From assembly GCA_018350325.1 (NCBI GenBank), contig JAEVLN010000018.1:1-64000 (forward strand): a DNA stretch of 64,000 bases, read 5' to 3'. Position numbers and translations under genes: made by a program. Below the pieces are notes generated by a model. The model was not told where the DNA came from, ran no database searches, and was given only the letters and a program-made list of their open reading frames with translations. The number at the start of each line of letters is the position of its first letter. Within the stretch, counting starts at the first letter, position 1. Shown one piece after another: positions 24,401-36,400 of the stretch. The DNA is from Globodera rostochiensis. Taxonomy: Eukaryota > Nematoda > Chromadorea > Rhabditida > Heteroderidae.

Positions 24401-27400
24401 TATAAGATTATTTTAAATTCCCTATTTTTTAATTTATTGAAATTTTGAAAAAAAGAGACAAAAGGTCCCAAATGTATTCAAAAAATGTGTAAAAATCAAT
24501 TACCGTATTACCTCTATTAGTAACCCATGGGTTACAATTGTTCAAACCCCCCTCGAGGGGGGGTTACAATTAGAGGGGGGTTTCAAATAGAGGGTGGGTT
24601 ACTAATAGAGGAAATACGGTATATATTTTTTGAAAAATGATTTTCTTTTAAATCCGATAAAAAAAAGTGTTTCTAGAGGAGGGCTTTTTGGGGCGTAGAA
24701 TCCCAAATCTGACCTCCATTTTGACCAATTCTCAAACCCCCGAAACCAAATCCAAACATTTTATTCGAAAATCCAAATTTTTTCCAAAAATCAATTTTGG
24801 CCTCAAAAATCATTCAAAAAGCACAAAATTACAACAAAAGGAAAAAGTAATGATCGAATTTGTACACTAAAATCATGATTTCTCCATTACAATTCCAAAA
24901 TTTTCAACATGCCAAACTTTCATTTTCAAGGACTTCCTTGAGAATAAGGACCTTTTCAATTTTTTAAAAACGAAGTTAGGTTTTAAAGGACGGCCCTTGC
25001 CATTCAAGGACAAGGACCATACAACAACCTCTGTTTTAATGTCAGCAAAATTTGAAGAAAAAAAAATACTCAAACACGCGACAAATGTCGCAAATGAACA
25101 CCACACTTGGAGGGTCAAAAGGTCGTCGCCTGCGAAAACGCTGGTGTGCGAGTCAGACAGACGTGCGCTGCACGCTGAGGCGTGCATGCAGCGTGCGCAG
25201 TGCCATTCGTTCAGCGTCACCCGAGCCGTCGAGCTGTTCAAGCAGTTGCAGCATCACCAGCGAAGGCAAATGCGACGCGTACGCGAGCATCAGCGACTGC
25301 TCGCGGTTGCGACGTCGTAGCAGATCAGTCGCAGGATCCTATTGATCAGCGGAGGGGAAGGGATAGGCAAAATGTCGCTCGCGGGTCGCCAATTTTTCGC
25401 GAAGAGTTTTGGGGCCTCATTTTGTTTGTCCACTTTTTTTGGCACGAAAATGCGCGCGACCCCAACCAATTTCCGCATTTTCAGTACCTAATTTTTCTAG
25501 TTTCCACCCGAGTGTCAAAAAGTCTTGGGATTTTGGGCTCTCGGTCCCGGGTCTCGTCCCGGGTCTTGAGTCTCAAAAAGTCTTGGGGGATTTTGGGCTC
25601 TCGGTCCCGGGTCTCCGGGTCTCGTCCCAGGGTCTTGAGTCTCAAAAAGTCTTGGGGGTTTTTGGGTCTCAAGTCATCGGATTCAAGTGGTAAACTTTAC
25701 TTCTCGAGCATCACTGTCGGCATTTTGTGCAATTTTTGTTTTGGTTCAATTTTGCCCATCTGTGTGCCCTTATGAAAAATGGCATGGCATCGCGACACCC
25801 AAACCTGCCTGTTCTTCGCGACAAAGACCGCACGCGCCTCCGGCACAGATGGCACACGCGCAGAAAGCAAAAAAATAGGGGGAAAACGAAAACAATGTAA
25901 AAAAAAAATGCCTACGGCGCCGCTGCGTACCCAAAAATGTGCCAATTAACAACACAAAAAGTGCCAAGCTTTCCGCAGACGGAAACAACCAAAAGGACAG
26001 CAGCGATGAGCTGGTGCCGGTATACGGATCTGAAGCGGCTGCTGCGGTTGCCGTCAGATTGAACACAACGGGCGGCATTCACTACTTCCCTTTCCTTCCT
26101 GCGGTGCACAACCACGTGGGTTCGGGACGTTCAGGCAACCGTGTGGACAGCTTAACGATGATGAACGACTGAATCTTCCGCTGCAAGTTGCTGAGCGATT
26201 TCTTCGCTATTTTAGGTAATGCGCGTCTGTGTAAGTGTAATCGATTTGTTGAGAGCGCGCGTCCGTGTAATCGATTTGTTCTGAGATGGCGGGCGGCTTC
26301 AAGAACAGCGTAATTGAATTTTGTTGAGAATGCTCCCGATTCCGGTTCCGGGCATTTTTTTGCCAGCCAGTTATAGGGATGCTCGAGAGTCTCGGTCTCT
26401 GGTCTCGAACCGAGAAATGCTCTCGGGTTTTTTGGGGGCTCGGTCTTGGGTGCGCGAGTATCGGTAAATTTCAATTCTCGAGCATCACTGGTTGCATCCC
26501 GGGTAAAACCGTTCCGTCATGACACTGAAACTACTTTTAGGAAATTGAAGGCCAATTTGTTGGTTTGTTGCTGTAGGGGGGGGGGGGGGTAGGGGGGGGC
26601 AAATTTGATTGTTTTTAGGGGGGGGGATCTTTTTATGTTTAAAGTTAAAGCCTTGAAGCGATGAAGTGCTTAATGGCACAATGTTTTCGTGGACAACCCG
26701 GCGCCGCAGATGATGGGACTGGACGGTTAGCCGCCACCGCCGCCGCCGCCCGCTCGGAACTTTCATTTTCCGCGAGACGGAACGAACGGACAATTAAATT
26801 ACAAAAAAAAAAAAGAAAAAAAAGGAAATTGCCTTGAGCAATGCCACGGAAGCGGGGTAAGTTAAGTCCAAATTAAAGAGAGCAAAAAAAAACTCTGTTT
26901 TAGGAGTTTAAAAGTTTAGTATAAAAAATGAAATAGAAAAAACTTTGGTAAATTCAAAATAATTATTTTAAAAAAATTTAAAAAATCAAAAAACAATTAA
27001 AAATGAAAATGAAAATAATTTATATTAACTTCGATGAAAGAAGGGCTACCCGGTCCGAAGGTCGAAAGGGTTTTGAGTGCCGAATGCTTTATAACTTTCT
27101 ACAACCTAAACCCATTAGGTCGAACATTATACCAAATGAAAGCTCTCGATCAGGAGAAGCAATTTTACTCACGTTCAGAATTGGTCCGATTGACCGTAAG
27201 CAAAAACTAAGTGATCTGATAATTATGAAAAAAGTTATGGCCAGAAAACCTCCAAAAATGGCCATTTTTGGCTTTTTTGGCCATAACTTTTTTAAGCGTT
27301 GTCCAGTCAGTTAGCTTTAACTTAATGATAACTCTACTCATCGCAAGCTTTCATTTGGTATTATGTTCGACCTAATCGGTTTAGGTTGAAGAAAGTTACA

Positions 27401-30400
27401 ACACTTTCGACCTTCGCACCGGATGCGGATGAAAGTGTGCTAATATGTCCGGAGGCATGATTGATTTACCTACCTAATCATAAATTTTTGATCACCTTTT
27501 TTACCTCATAATTCAGTGTAAGCACAGTGAACAGTTCGTGCTGTCGCTGTTGATGGTGGCAATGCACGCGCGTGCAGCAGCATGCATTGCATGCATTTGG
27601 AGGCCTGCTGCTGCTGCTGCTGCTGCTGGCATGCATTTTTGCGCCTGCAGTGGCTTTTTCTTTGTTTTGTTGTTCTACTTATTTGATTTAGGGTAATGGT
27701 CTCGTTGTTATTAGGGCCCGGATTTATAAACGCGAAATATTGACTTAAAATATGGATTAAAAACGCTCAAAATATTGACCCAAAAAAACCCCAAAAAGTT
27801 CCAAAATATTGATTAAAAAATGTGCAAAAACTGATCAAATTCAGTCAAATTTTGCGTAAAAACATTCCAAATTCGTCATACTATTTTATTTGTTTTTGAA
27901 AATTTTATAAAAAATATATACACAAAATGTCGATCTTTGGGGGCTGGATTTTTGGTCAAAGAAAAAGCATTTTTTAGGGGTACATTTTTCGTTTTTATTT
28001 CATCTTTCTTAAAAAATTTTGGGAAAAACTGCCTGAAATATTGAATTTCAACAAAAAATGCCTAAAAATTGCCTTTTTCTCAAGAAAAATGCCTAAAATA
28101 TTGTTTTATTATAAAAAAATGTCGAAATATTAATTTATTCTCAAAAAAGCCAAAATAATCCGGGCCCTAGTTGTTACGCCACGGCACATAAAAATTTGAA
28201 TTTTTTAGCGCGCCAAATTCAAATGGGCAAACAAACGGCACCAATCAATCAGATCGATTTTGATGGTGCCTAATTGTGTTGTTCTGCTTGGTGATGATAG
28301 AGAATAATAAGGGGCGAATAAAACAGTTGGTGGGTTGTTTCCTCCCCCAACAAAAAATTTTTCGCAGAAATTCTTTGCACTTGGGAAGGGCCAATTAATC
28401 AATTTGCAACCCCTGGGGGGAGGAGAGGAAATGTGAGACATTTTCTTCCATTCATTTTGTTGGCCCAATAACAAAAAAAATGGAGCTGGAATTCAATATT
28501 GGAGGAGTGAAAAATGTAAAAAAAGAAAATCAAATAATTTTTAATGTAATTTTACATTAATTTTAAAAGCAATTTTGGGATTGGATGGAATTTAAAAATA
28601 GGGAATTTTGATTAATCACATTAAGTTTAGCCGGAATCGGCTAAAAGTTATGGCCATCTGTCGTCAGCTTTGACAAAATCGGAAAGCTTTTGATGGAACA
28701 TTTAAATGCAATAAAAATAAATTTTAAATATATTTTTAAATTTATGGCGTTTCAAAAAATTTCTCTCTTTAATAGCCCAAATACAAATTGTACTTAAATT
28801 ATTTTAAGTATATTATAAAAACAAAACAAAACAAAAACAATATTTTTTCCTAACTAAAAAAAATTTAAAATTACGAAACAACAAAAATCCACCCATTTTT
28901 TGTGCAGGTGCCAATAAATTTTGGCATAGAATTTTGGCACCCGAGGGGCAAGGGGAGGAGGAGGGAGGAAAGAATGGTCTTCTTCTCTCAATCGATGTTT
29001 TATAGGGAGGGGGGCGAAAATTTTGTTTGGAGCCCCCCCCCCGGGGGCCCCGGGAGTGCATTTGTCCCCCGAGGGGATGAAGTTTCCTCCAAAATGGAAT
29101 TGAATACAGCGCCAATATATTTATTTACATATGTATAAAACACTATAATTTTTGGAAAAAAGAATTTGTTGAAAATTTTAAAAATTGAAAAGCGCCAACA
29201 AAGTCATAAAAAAATTATATTTTAAAAAAGCAATTAAATTTATAAAATAAATAATTGCTTGCAAAAATTTGCGCAATTATGAATAAAAACAACAATAATA
29301 ATATTATGTAAGCCAAATGAAGACCTTATTTTAACATTTTTTTTTTAAATTTTTTTATTAATTAATTTTAAAATTTTTCAAACAAAAAATGAACACACTG
29401 ACCAGCAACAGTTGGTGCAGTTCACGGTCGTTCAGCGCCTGGTCAAGCAGTTGCTGCTGGTGCTGAACACCGGCCACACAATCGGTCAGCACGCTCATTT
29501 GGTCCTTTTAAAGGTGGAAAAGATAAATAAAAATTTAATAATCTTTTTAACAATTATCAAAATTAAAATAAAATCATTTTTGTTTACGAGTGAAAACAGC
29601 ACGCGCTCAACGCCGGCAATTTGTGTCCGATTTGCTTGGCCATCAGCATTATTATCTGTTGGAAACAATTTTAAAATAAAACAAAACAAAATGTATTTTT
29701 AAATAAATATTAATTCTAATTTTATTTAGTGTTATTTAATTTTTTTTATTAGTCTTTTAAAATTATCTTCGTTTGTCATGATTAAAATGATGTAGGTTTA
29801 CTATTACCGTAATTAAAATTATTATCATTTTTTAAATTATTTATTATTACTATAATCGTTAATTAAATTGGTTATTATTATTATTATTATTATTATTAAA
29901 TACCGTAATTTGTTGCTGGAAGGCACTCAAAATCGCAGGAATCGCCGCCGGGCAATGATTGGGCGCCAAAATATGACGGGGAAGCAGCCAATTTTGGGTT
30001 CAAATTGTTGTTGTTGAGCCGGGAATTGTTCACCGATGACACAATGTTACTCTAAAATAATGGGAAAAATTAAATTCAGTAAAAACTAATGTGATAAATA
30101 TCAAAAATTAAATAAATTTAAAAAAAAAGAAAAAATATTTAAATTTCCAAAGTAAATTCACACCAATGTTTTTTGTATGTCGATGCATTTTTGAATATTA
30201 GAATTATTCGAATTTTCCTAGTATTTGTTATTTGAAAATATTCAAATAAATACGAGGAGTTAGTATGTTATTTGAATACAAAATTATTTTTAAATTCAGT
30301 AAATTCGAATTAAATTTGTAGTCACTTCTGCATGGCATTTTTCAATTCCATTTTTCTTTATTATTTTATATTATTTTTTTAAAGGTTTCGAATTTAATTT

Positions 30401-33400
30401 CGCAGTATTTATTATTTTAAAAAAATACGAGGGGTTACATTGTGTTATTTGAATATCTTCAATTGAAAATTCTAATTTTATTCATAAAATCTAAAATCCT
30501 CTTTTTCAAAACAAACCAAAAAAATAGAACAATAAAGAAAAACGGAATTTTTTCAAATTTTACAGAGTTTAAAACCAAATTTTATTTATGTAACTCCTTG
30601 TATTATTTGAGTATCATTAAAATTGCATAATATTTAAATATTAATTGCCCCCTCGTCACTTTTAGCCGACGCCGGGCGTTGTAACGGCGAACATTTTCAA
30701 TGGTTTCGCTAAGGTGCACTCGCGCGGGCACCGTCTTCCGCAACCATTCGTGCCGTAAGCACTGAAAAGCCGTCAAAAAATGCTTTTCCTAATTTATAAA
30801 TTTGTGAATAAAAATTTATTGAAACAAAATCAAAAGGCTGTCGAAGGTAGCAAGCTAAGTTGTTTTTTTATTGGATTCGAGGATGAATGTTTTTTTTGAA
30901 AAATTGATCGGACTGATCGACATTCTCGATCGATTCGAGGTTTGAGATTTTTTAATGATCTCGATCGAAATGTCAATCCTCAAGTCCAAACTCTAGTTAA
31001 CATATTCAAAAAACTAACAAACAAAATTTTCAATCTTTAATTATTATTAAATGATTTGTTCAACAAAAAAACGACCTGCTCAGGCGTTGCACGATGCTGC
31101 ACGTCAACGCGCAACAGCCGTCCCAACAAATCCTTGGCCGGCTCGCTGATGGACGTCCAAATTGGGTCGGAAATCTCAAAAAAAATTTTGCGAATGCAAA
31201 TGTAAATGGCACAACCAACAATTTGCAAATAAGCGCTTAAAACAGGGTTGCCCTCGGGTAAAGACAATTCCCAAGGACAGACATGTTGATTTCCAAGGAC
31301 ATAACAGAAAAATTTGGCCAAATCCAAGGTCGCTCAAAAAATGTTCTCCAAAACCAATTTTTGGAGTCAAATATAGGGAAATTGCGAAAAATTTCCGAAA
31401 ATTCTGCTATTTGCAATTTTTTTTGCAATTTTTTCTGTTAAAATTATAATATATTTAAATTTCCAGCCAAATCTTCATTTTCCAAGGACATTCTTGGAAA
31501 TAAGGACATTTTCAATTTTTCAAGAACGAGTGTCCATTTCTAAGGACTGTCCTTGGCACATCCAAGGACGAATGACAACCCTGGCTTAAAATTAATTGTT
31601 TTTTAATAATTTTTGCACACCCACTGCTGACTGACTGAGTAATGTGCCCCACAAATTTGTTGAAAAACTTCGTCCGGCCGGCCCACAAACGGCACACGTC
31701 CACAGAGCAGCACGTACAGTATGACACCTATTAATAAATATATTTATAAAAAATGTTATTGTAATTAATTAAATTTTTAAAAAAAAAATCAATACAAAAA
31801 ATGTTGTCTCGTCTCACCAACACTCCACATGTCCGCCGCCTTGCCGTACGCCGTGCCCGCCACAACTTCGGGTGCCATGAATTGCGGCACGCCAATGCGA
31901 CCTGAACTTTTAACACAATTATTGCATCAATCCTCTGTTTTAGTCGGGGAGGAACACCAGGATTATGTGTACTAAAAAATTTCTTAAATTTTTTTTTTGC
32001 ATAAAATGCATAAATTAAAAAAAAATGTAAAATATAATATAAAATTCACAACATTTTCTAAAAGATTCATTTTTGGCAAAATTTGCATAATTTTCACCAC
32101 CGCACCTGCCGGACACGCGGCGGCGGCGCCATTGGCATCGGATGGCAGGCGATAGGCAAGCCCCAGGCCTCGGACCTTCAATGGCGCGTTGTTTTCCTTA
32201 CTGAATTTTTTTTGTTTTTTTACAATTTTTTTAAAAATCTAAAAATTTTCATTCTTTCTTTTTTTTTGCATTTTTAAAAATCTAAAATTCATTCATTCTG
32301 CTCACTTGGCCAACAGCAAATTGTGTGGCCGAATGTCGCGATGCACAATGTTCAGCGAGTGCATATAGCGAACGGCCTCAACAAGCTGACGCGTGTAATG
32401 ACTGAACAAAAAAAATTAAATCATTTTTTATTAAATATTTATTTTTTTTTTTAGTGAACACCTTGCCACTGCCTCACTGTAGATGAACCCGGCGGCGGCA
32501 CGCCTGACAACCTCAAAGCAAATGTCCTCACCTTCGATCCATTCAAAAACCTTAAAAAAGTTTACCTTAAAAACATTTTTGTTGTTCTTTCCAATTTTTG
32601 TTTAAAGGTAATAATTTAATAATTTAATTTTTTAATAAATAAAATATTCCAAAATTTAAACTTAATCAATCTTTACTCTTAACAGAAATATTTTTGTTGT
32701 TCTTTTCAATTCTTTTTAAAGTAATAATTTAATTTTTTAATAAATAAAATATTCCAAAATTTAAACTTAATCAATCTTTACTCTTAATTTAGATTCAAAA
32801 ATATTTTTATTATTCTTACCAATTTTTGTTTAAAGTTAATCAATTAAATATATATATATATAAGATTTATTAAATTAAAAATATAATTTCAACAATGAAT
32901 TTTTAATTAAAATGAATTTATATTTAATTGATTGACCATATGCAAGGCATTGTTTCCGGAAATCACGTCGTTGAGTTGCACAAAATAGGCATGTTTTAAT
33001 GAGGCACAAATTTCCACCTCCTTTTCCGCATCTTTAAAGGGGGGGGGGGGTTGGGAGTTTTTTTTGAAAAAATTTATTACGTACCCTCCTGACTGAGTCC
33101 GGAAACGGCACAAAATCGCTTCAAATCCAAACTCTTCACCGTGTGGCTCCGCCCGGTGCTCCGATGCAACGCTCGGTAAACCGTACAAATTGGGCCCCTG
33201 GCAAAAATTTTAACAAATATTACCCAAAATTGTGCTAAAAGCTTAATTTTTTAAATCAAAAATTTATAAATTTATTTCTTAAAACCAGTGCCCGGTGGGC
33301 ACTGTTTTTTTTAAATTTCTTGATATTGAAATCGCCAAGGCGATTTTAACACTGAGTCTAGGCGCGCTTCGCGCGGCATTTTTTTTTTGGCGGTTTTTTG

Positions 33401-36400
33401 ACATTCCCTCATTTAAATTTATCTTTCTCTTTTCACATTCCCTTTTTGGTTTTTTAAATCCTAATTAAATGGGGGAAAAAAACATCTTCCAAAGATTAAT
33501 ACAGAGATTTCTGGAGAAATTTGAGGAGAAAAGCACAGAGATATAGGGTAATAGCGAGAGATTTCAGTAGAGATCCACGCCGAGATTTATGCCCACCCCC
33601 TCACTTCCTTTCCTCCAATCCTTTCCTCCCTTCCCTTCCTTTCCGTTCCTCCACTTCACCTCCCCTCCCTTTCTCTCAATATATTTTCTTCCATTCATCT
33701 CTTCCTCTCTGCCGTCTCTCTTCCCTTCGGTTCATCTCTTCCTTCCTCCTTCCTTTCCTCCACCTCACCTTCCTTCCTATCTTCCTTTCTTTCCTTACGT
33801 GCATCCCTTCCTGCCATCCGTTCCTCTCTTCGGTTACTCTCTTTTTCCGTTCATCTCTTCCATTCCTCCACCTACCCTTCCTTCCCTCCTTTCCTCTCTT
33901 CCTTTCATCCACCTCACCTCCTTTTCTCTCTTCCATTCCTCCACCTTCCCTTCCTTCCTCCCCTCCTTTCCTCTCTTCCTTTCATCCATCTCACCTCCTT
34001 TTCTCTCTTAATTTTCTATCTTCTCTTCCGTTCATCTTTTCCTTTCCTCCACGTTCCCTTCCTTTCTCTCTTCCCTTCCTCTCTTCCCTTCCGTTCATCT
34101 CGTCCATTCATCCACCTCACCTCATTTCTCTCTTTTTTCTATCTTCTCTTCCGTTCATCTTTTCCTTTCCTCCACCTTCCCTTCCTTCCTCCCCCCATTT
34201 CCTCTCTTCCTTTCATCCACCTCACCTCCGTTTCTCTCTTCCTTTCCTCCACCTTACCTCCTCCTTTCCTCAATTCCTCTCTTCTCTTCCGTTCATCTCT
34301 TCCTTTCTTCCGCTCACCTTTTTTATTTTCTTCCTTCCTTCCATCCATTCCTCACCTCACTTCTTCCCTTCCTTTCTTTTTTCCGTTCATCTCTTCCATT
34401 CCCCTCTTTTCTTACGTTAATCTTTTCTTTCCACCCCTCACCTTTTTCCTCTCTTCCTTCGCTTCCTTCCTCAAATACCTTCTTCTCTTCCTTCCCTCCC
34501 TTCCGCACCTCCCTTCTTCTCTTCCTTTCTGCCTTCCGTTCATCTCGTTCCTTCCTTCACTTTTACCTCTTCCTTTCCTCTTTTCACCTTTTTTCCTCGC
34601 TTCCTTTCCTTCCTTCCTCACCTCCCTTCTTTTCATCCTTTCTTCGTTCCTTTTCTTCAATTCCTCTCTTCTCTTCCGTTCATCTCTTATTTTCCTACGC
34701 TCACCTTTTTTCTTCTCTTCCTTCCCTCTCTTCCTCACCTCCCTTCTTTTCTTCCTTTCGTTCCTTCCATTCCTCTCTTCTCTTCCGTTTATCTCTTCCT
34801 TTCATCGGCTCACTTTCTCTCTCCTTCCTTCCTTCCTTCCCTCCCTTCTTCTCTTCCTTTCTTCCTTCTCTTCATCTCCTTCCTTTCCCCCCGCTCACCT
34901 TTTTTTCTAGCTTCGCTTCCGTTCTTCCGCTCACCTTTTTCCTCTCTTCCTTCCCTCCCTTCCTCACCTCCCTTCTTCTCTTTTTTCTTCCTTCTCTTCA
35001 TCTCCTTCCTTCCTTCTCTTTTCCTCCTCTTTCCTCCCCTCACCTTTTTTGCTCTCTTCTTTTCTTCCTTTCATTTCTCCTCCACCTTCCCTTCTTTCCT
35101 CTTTTCCGTTCATCTTTTCCTTTCCTCCACCTCACCTCCCCTCCCTTTCTCTCAACATTTTTTTCTTCCATTCTTTCTCTTCCTCTCTTCTCTTGCCTTC
35201 AGTTCATCTCTTCCTTCCTTTGCTCCACCTCACCTTCCTTCCGATCTTTCTTTTCTTCCCTTCCGGGCATCCTTTCCTTCCATCCGTTTCTCTCTTTCTT
35301 CCCTCTCTTTCATTTCTGTTTTCCCTTTTGATCATCACTTTCTTTTCTTCCCTTTTGTGCTCTTACTTTCCTCTCCACGCCCCCCCCCCTCGCTTCCTCT
35401 CTTCCGTTCCTCGCTTCCCTTTCGTTCATCTCTTCCTTCCCCCCCCCTCTCCCTCCTCTCCTCTCTGCTTTTCCTCTCTTCCTTCTCCCACCTCCCTCCT
35501 CTCTCCCTCTCTTCTTTTCTTCCCCTCCGCTCATCTCTTACTTCTCGCCTCCTCCTTTCTCCCTCTTCCTTTTTTCTTCCCCCCCCCCCCCTCCCTACAC
35601 TCTCCCTCTTTCTCTCCTGCGCTCTCACCTCTTTTTCTTTCTGAAATTTGTGTTGTTTTTTAATTAAAATACTGCTAAAAACATTTTAAAAAAATTTAAA
35701 TAAAAAAACTTGACTTTAAAATATTTTTAATTTAATATTATTTAATTAAAAAACTAATTTTGGCACTCGGGATTTGATCCCAAACAATAACCAATGCCCA
35801 CCCACCAAGTGCTTAACCACTACACCACCGATTCAACTGTGGATTTCCCTTATTTTCCCCTCACCAACCCCCACCCGTTTGTCTTTTTCGAACATTTTTT
35901 GATTCTTGTCAGCAGCACATCTACCCTTCAGACTTGGCTGATCCGGCCCATCTATAGCTCATTTGATAGCCCATGGTCTGTAGATGTGCCCTCCAAAACA
36001 TTCCATCAACGGTTAGGGTACTCCCCGCCGAGCTGGGAGCCAAACAATGGGGGGTGGTCAAAAAATTTGTGCCATTTTTAGACAATTTTTCGGGATTTTC
36101 TCGAAAATGCCTAACCCAAACTTTAATTTTATACCTTCCCCATATCGGCCACCCCAAACAATGGGGGGTCTTGTGAAAAGAGTTTTTTGATCCGACCCCT
36201 AGTTCAAAAGTTATTCGAGGAAATGTGTAAAAAGGGGGTAGAAATATCTTATATAGAGAACCAGTGCCCGGTGGGCACTGTTTTTTTTAAATTTCTTGAT
36301 ATTGAAATCGCCAAGGCGATTTTAACACTGAGTCTAGGCGCGCTTCGCGCGGCATTTTTTTTTTGGCGGTTTTTTGACATTCCCTCATTTAAATTTATCT

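Larger units (their letters stand above)
25146..26785. other. GC-rich exon-like patches in CASK intron 14, unassigned
   Basis: GC-rich, stop-poor patches lie at about 25146-25320, 25765-25865, 25960-26200 and 26660-26785. Minus-strand readings include [56 protein letters not shown] and [15 protein letters not shown]. They do not match CASK, and the CASK frame joins perfectly without them. They could be a nested minus-strand gene or a relic; no phase-consistent chain could be built. MITE pieces lie between them (25500-25710, 26375-26490). Confidence 0.35.

Noticed and set aside
27003..27314. 103-codon plus-strand frame
   Set aside because: It lies within a palindromic repeat whose relatives (46490-46785) do not keep the frame.
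33360..33395. Rho-independent terminator (GC hairpin and T-run)
   Set aside because: The window is eukaryotic; the structure is more likely part of a repeat end.
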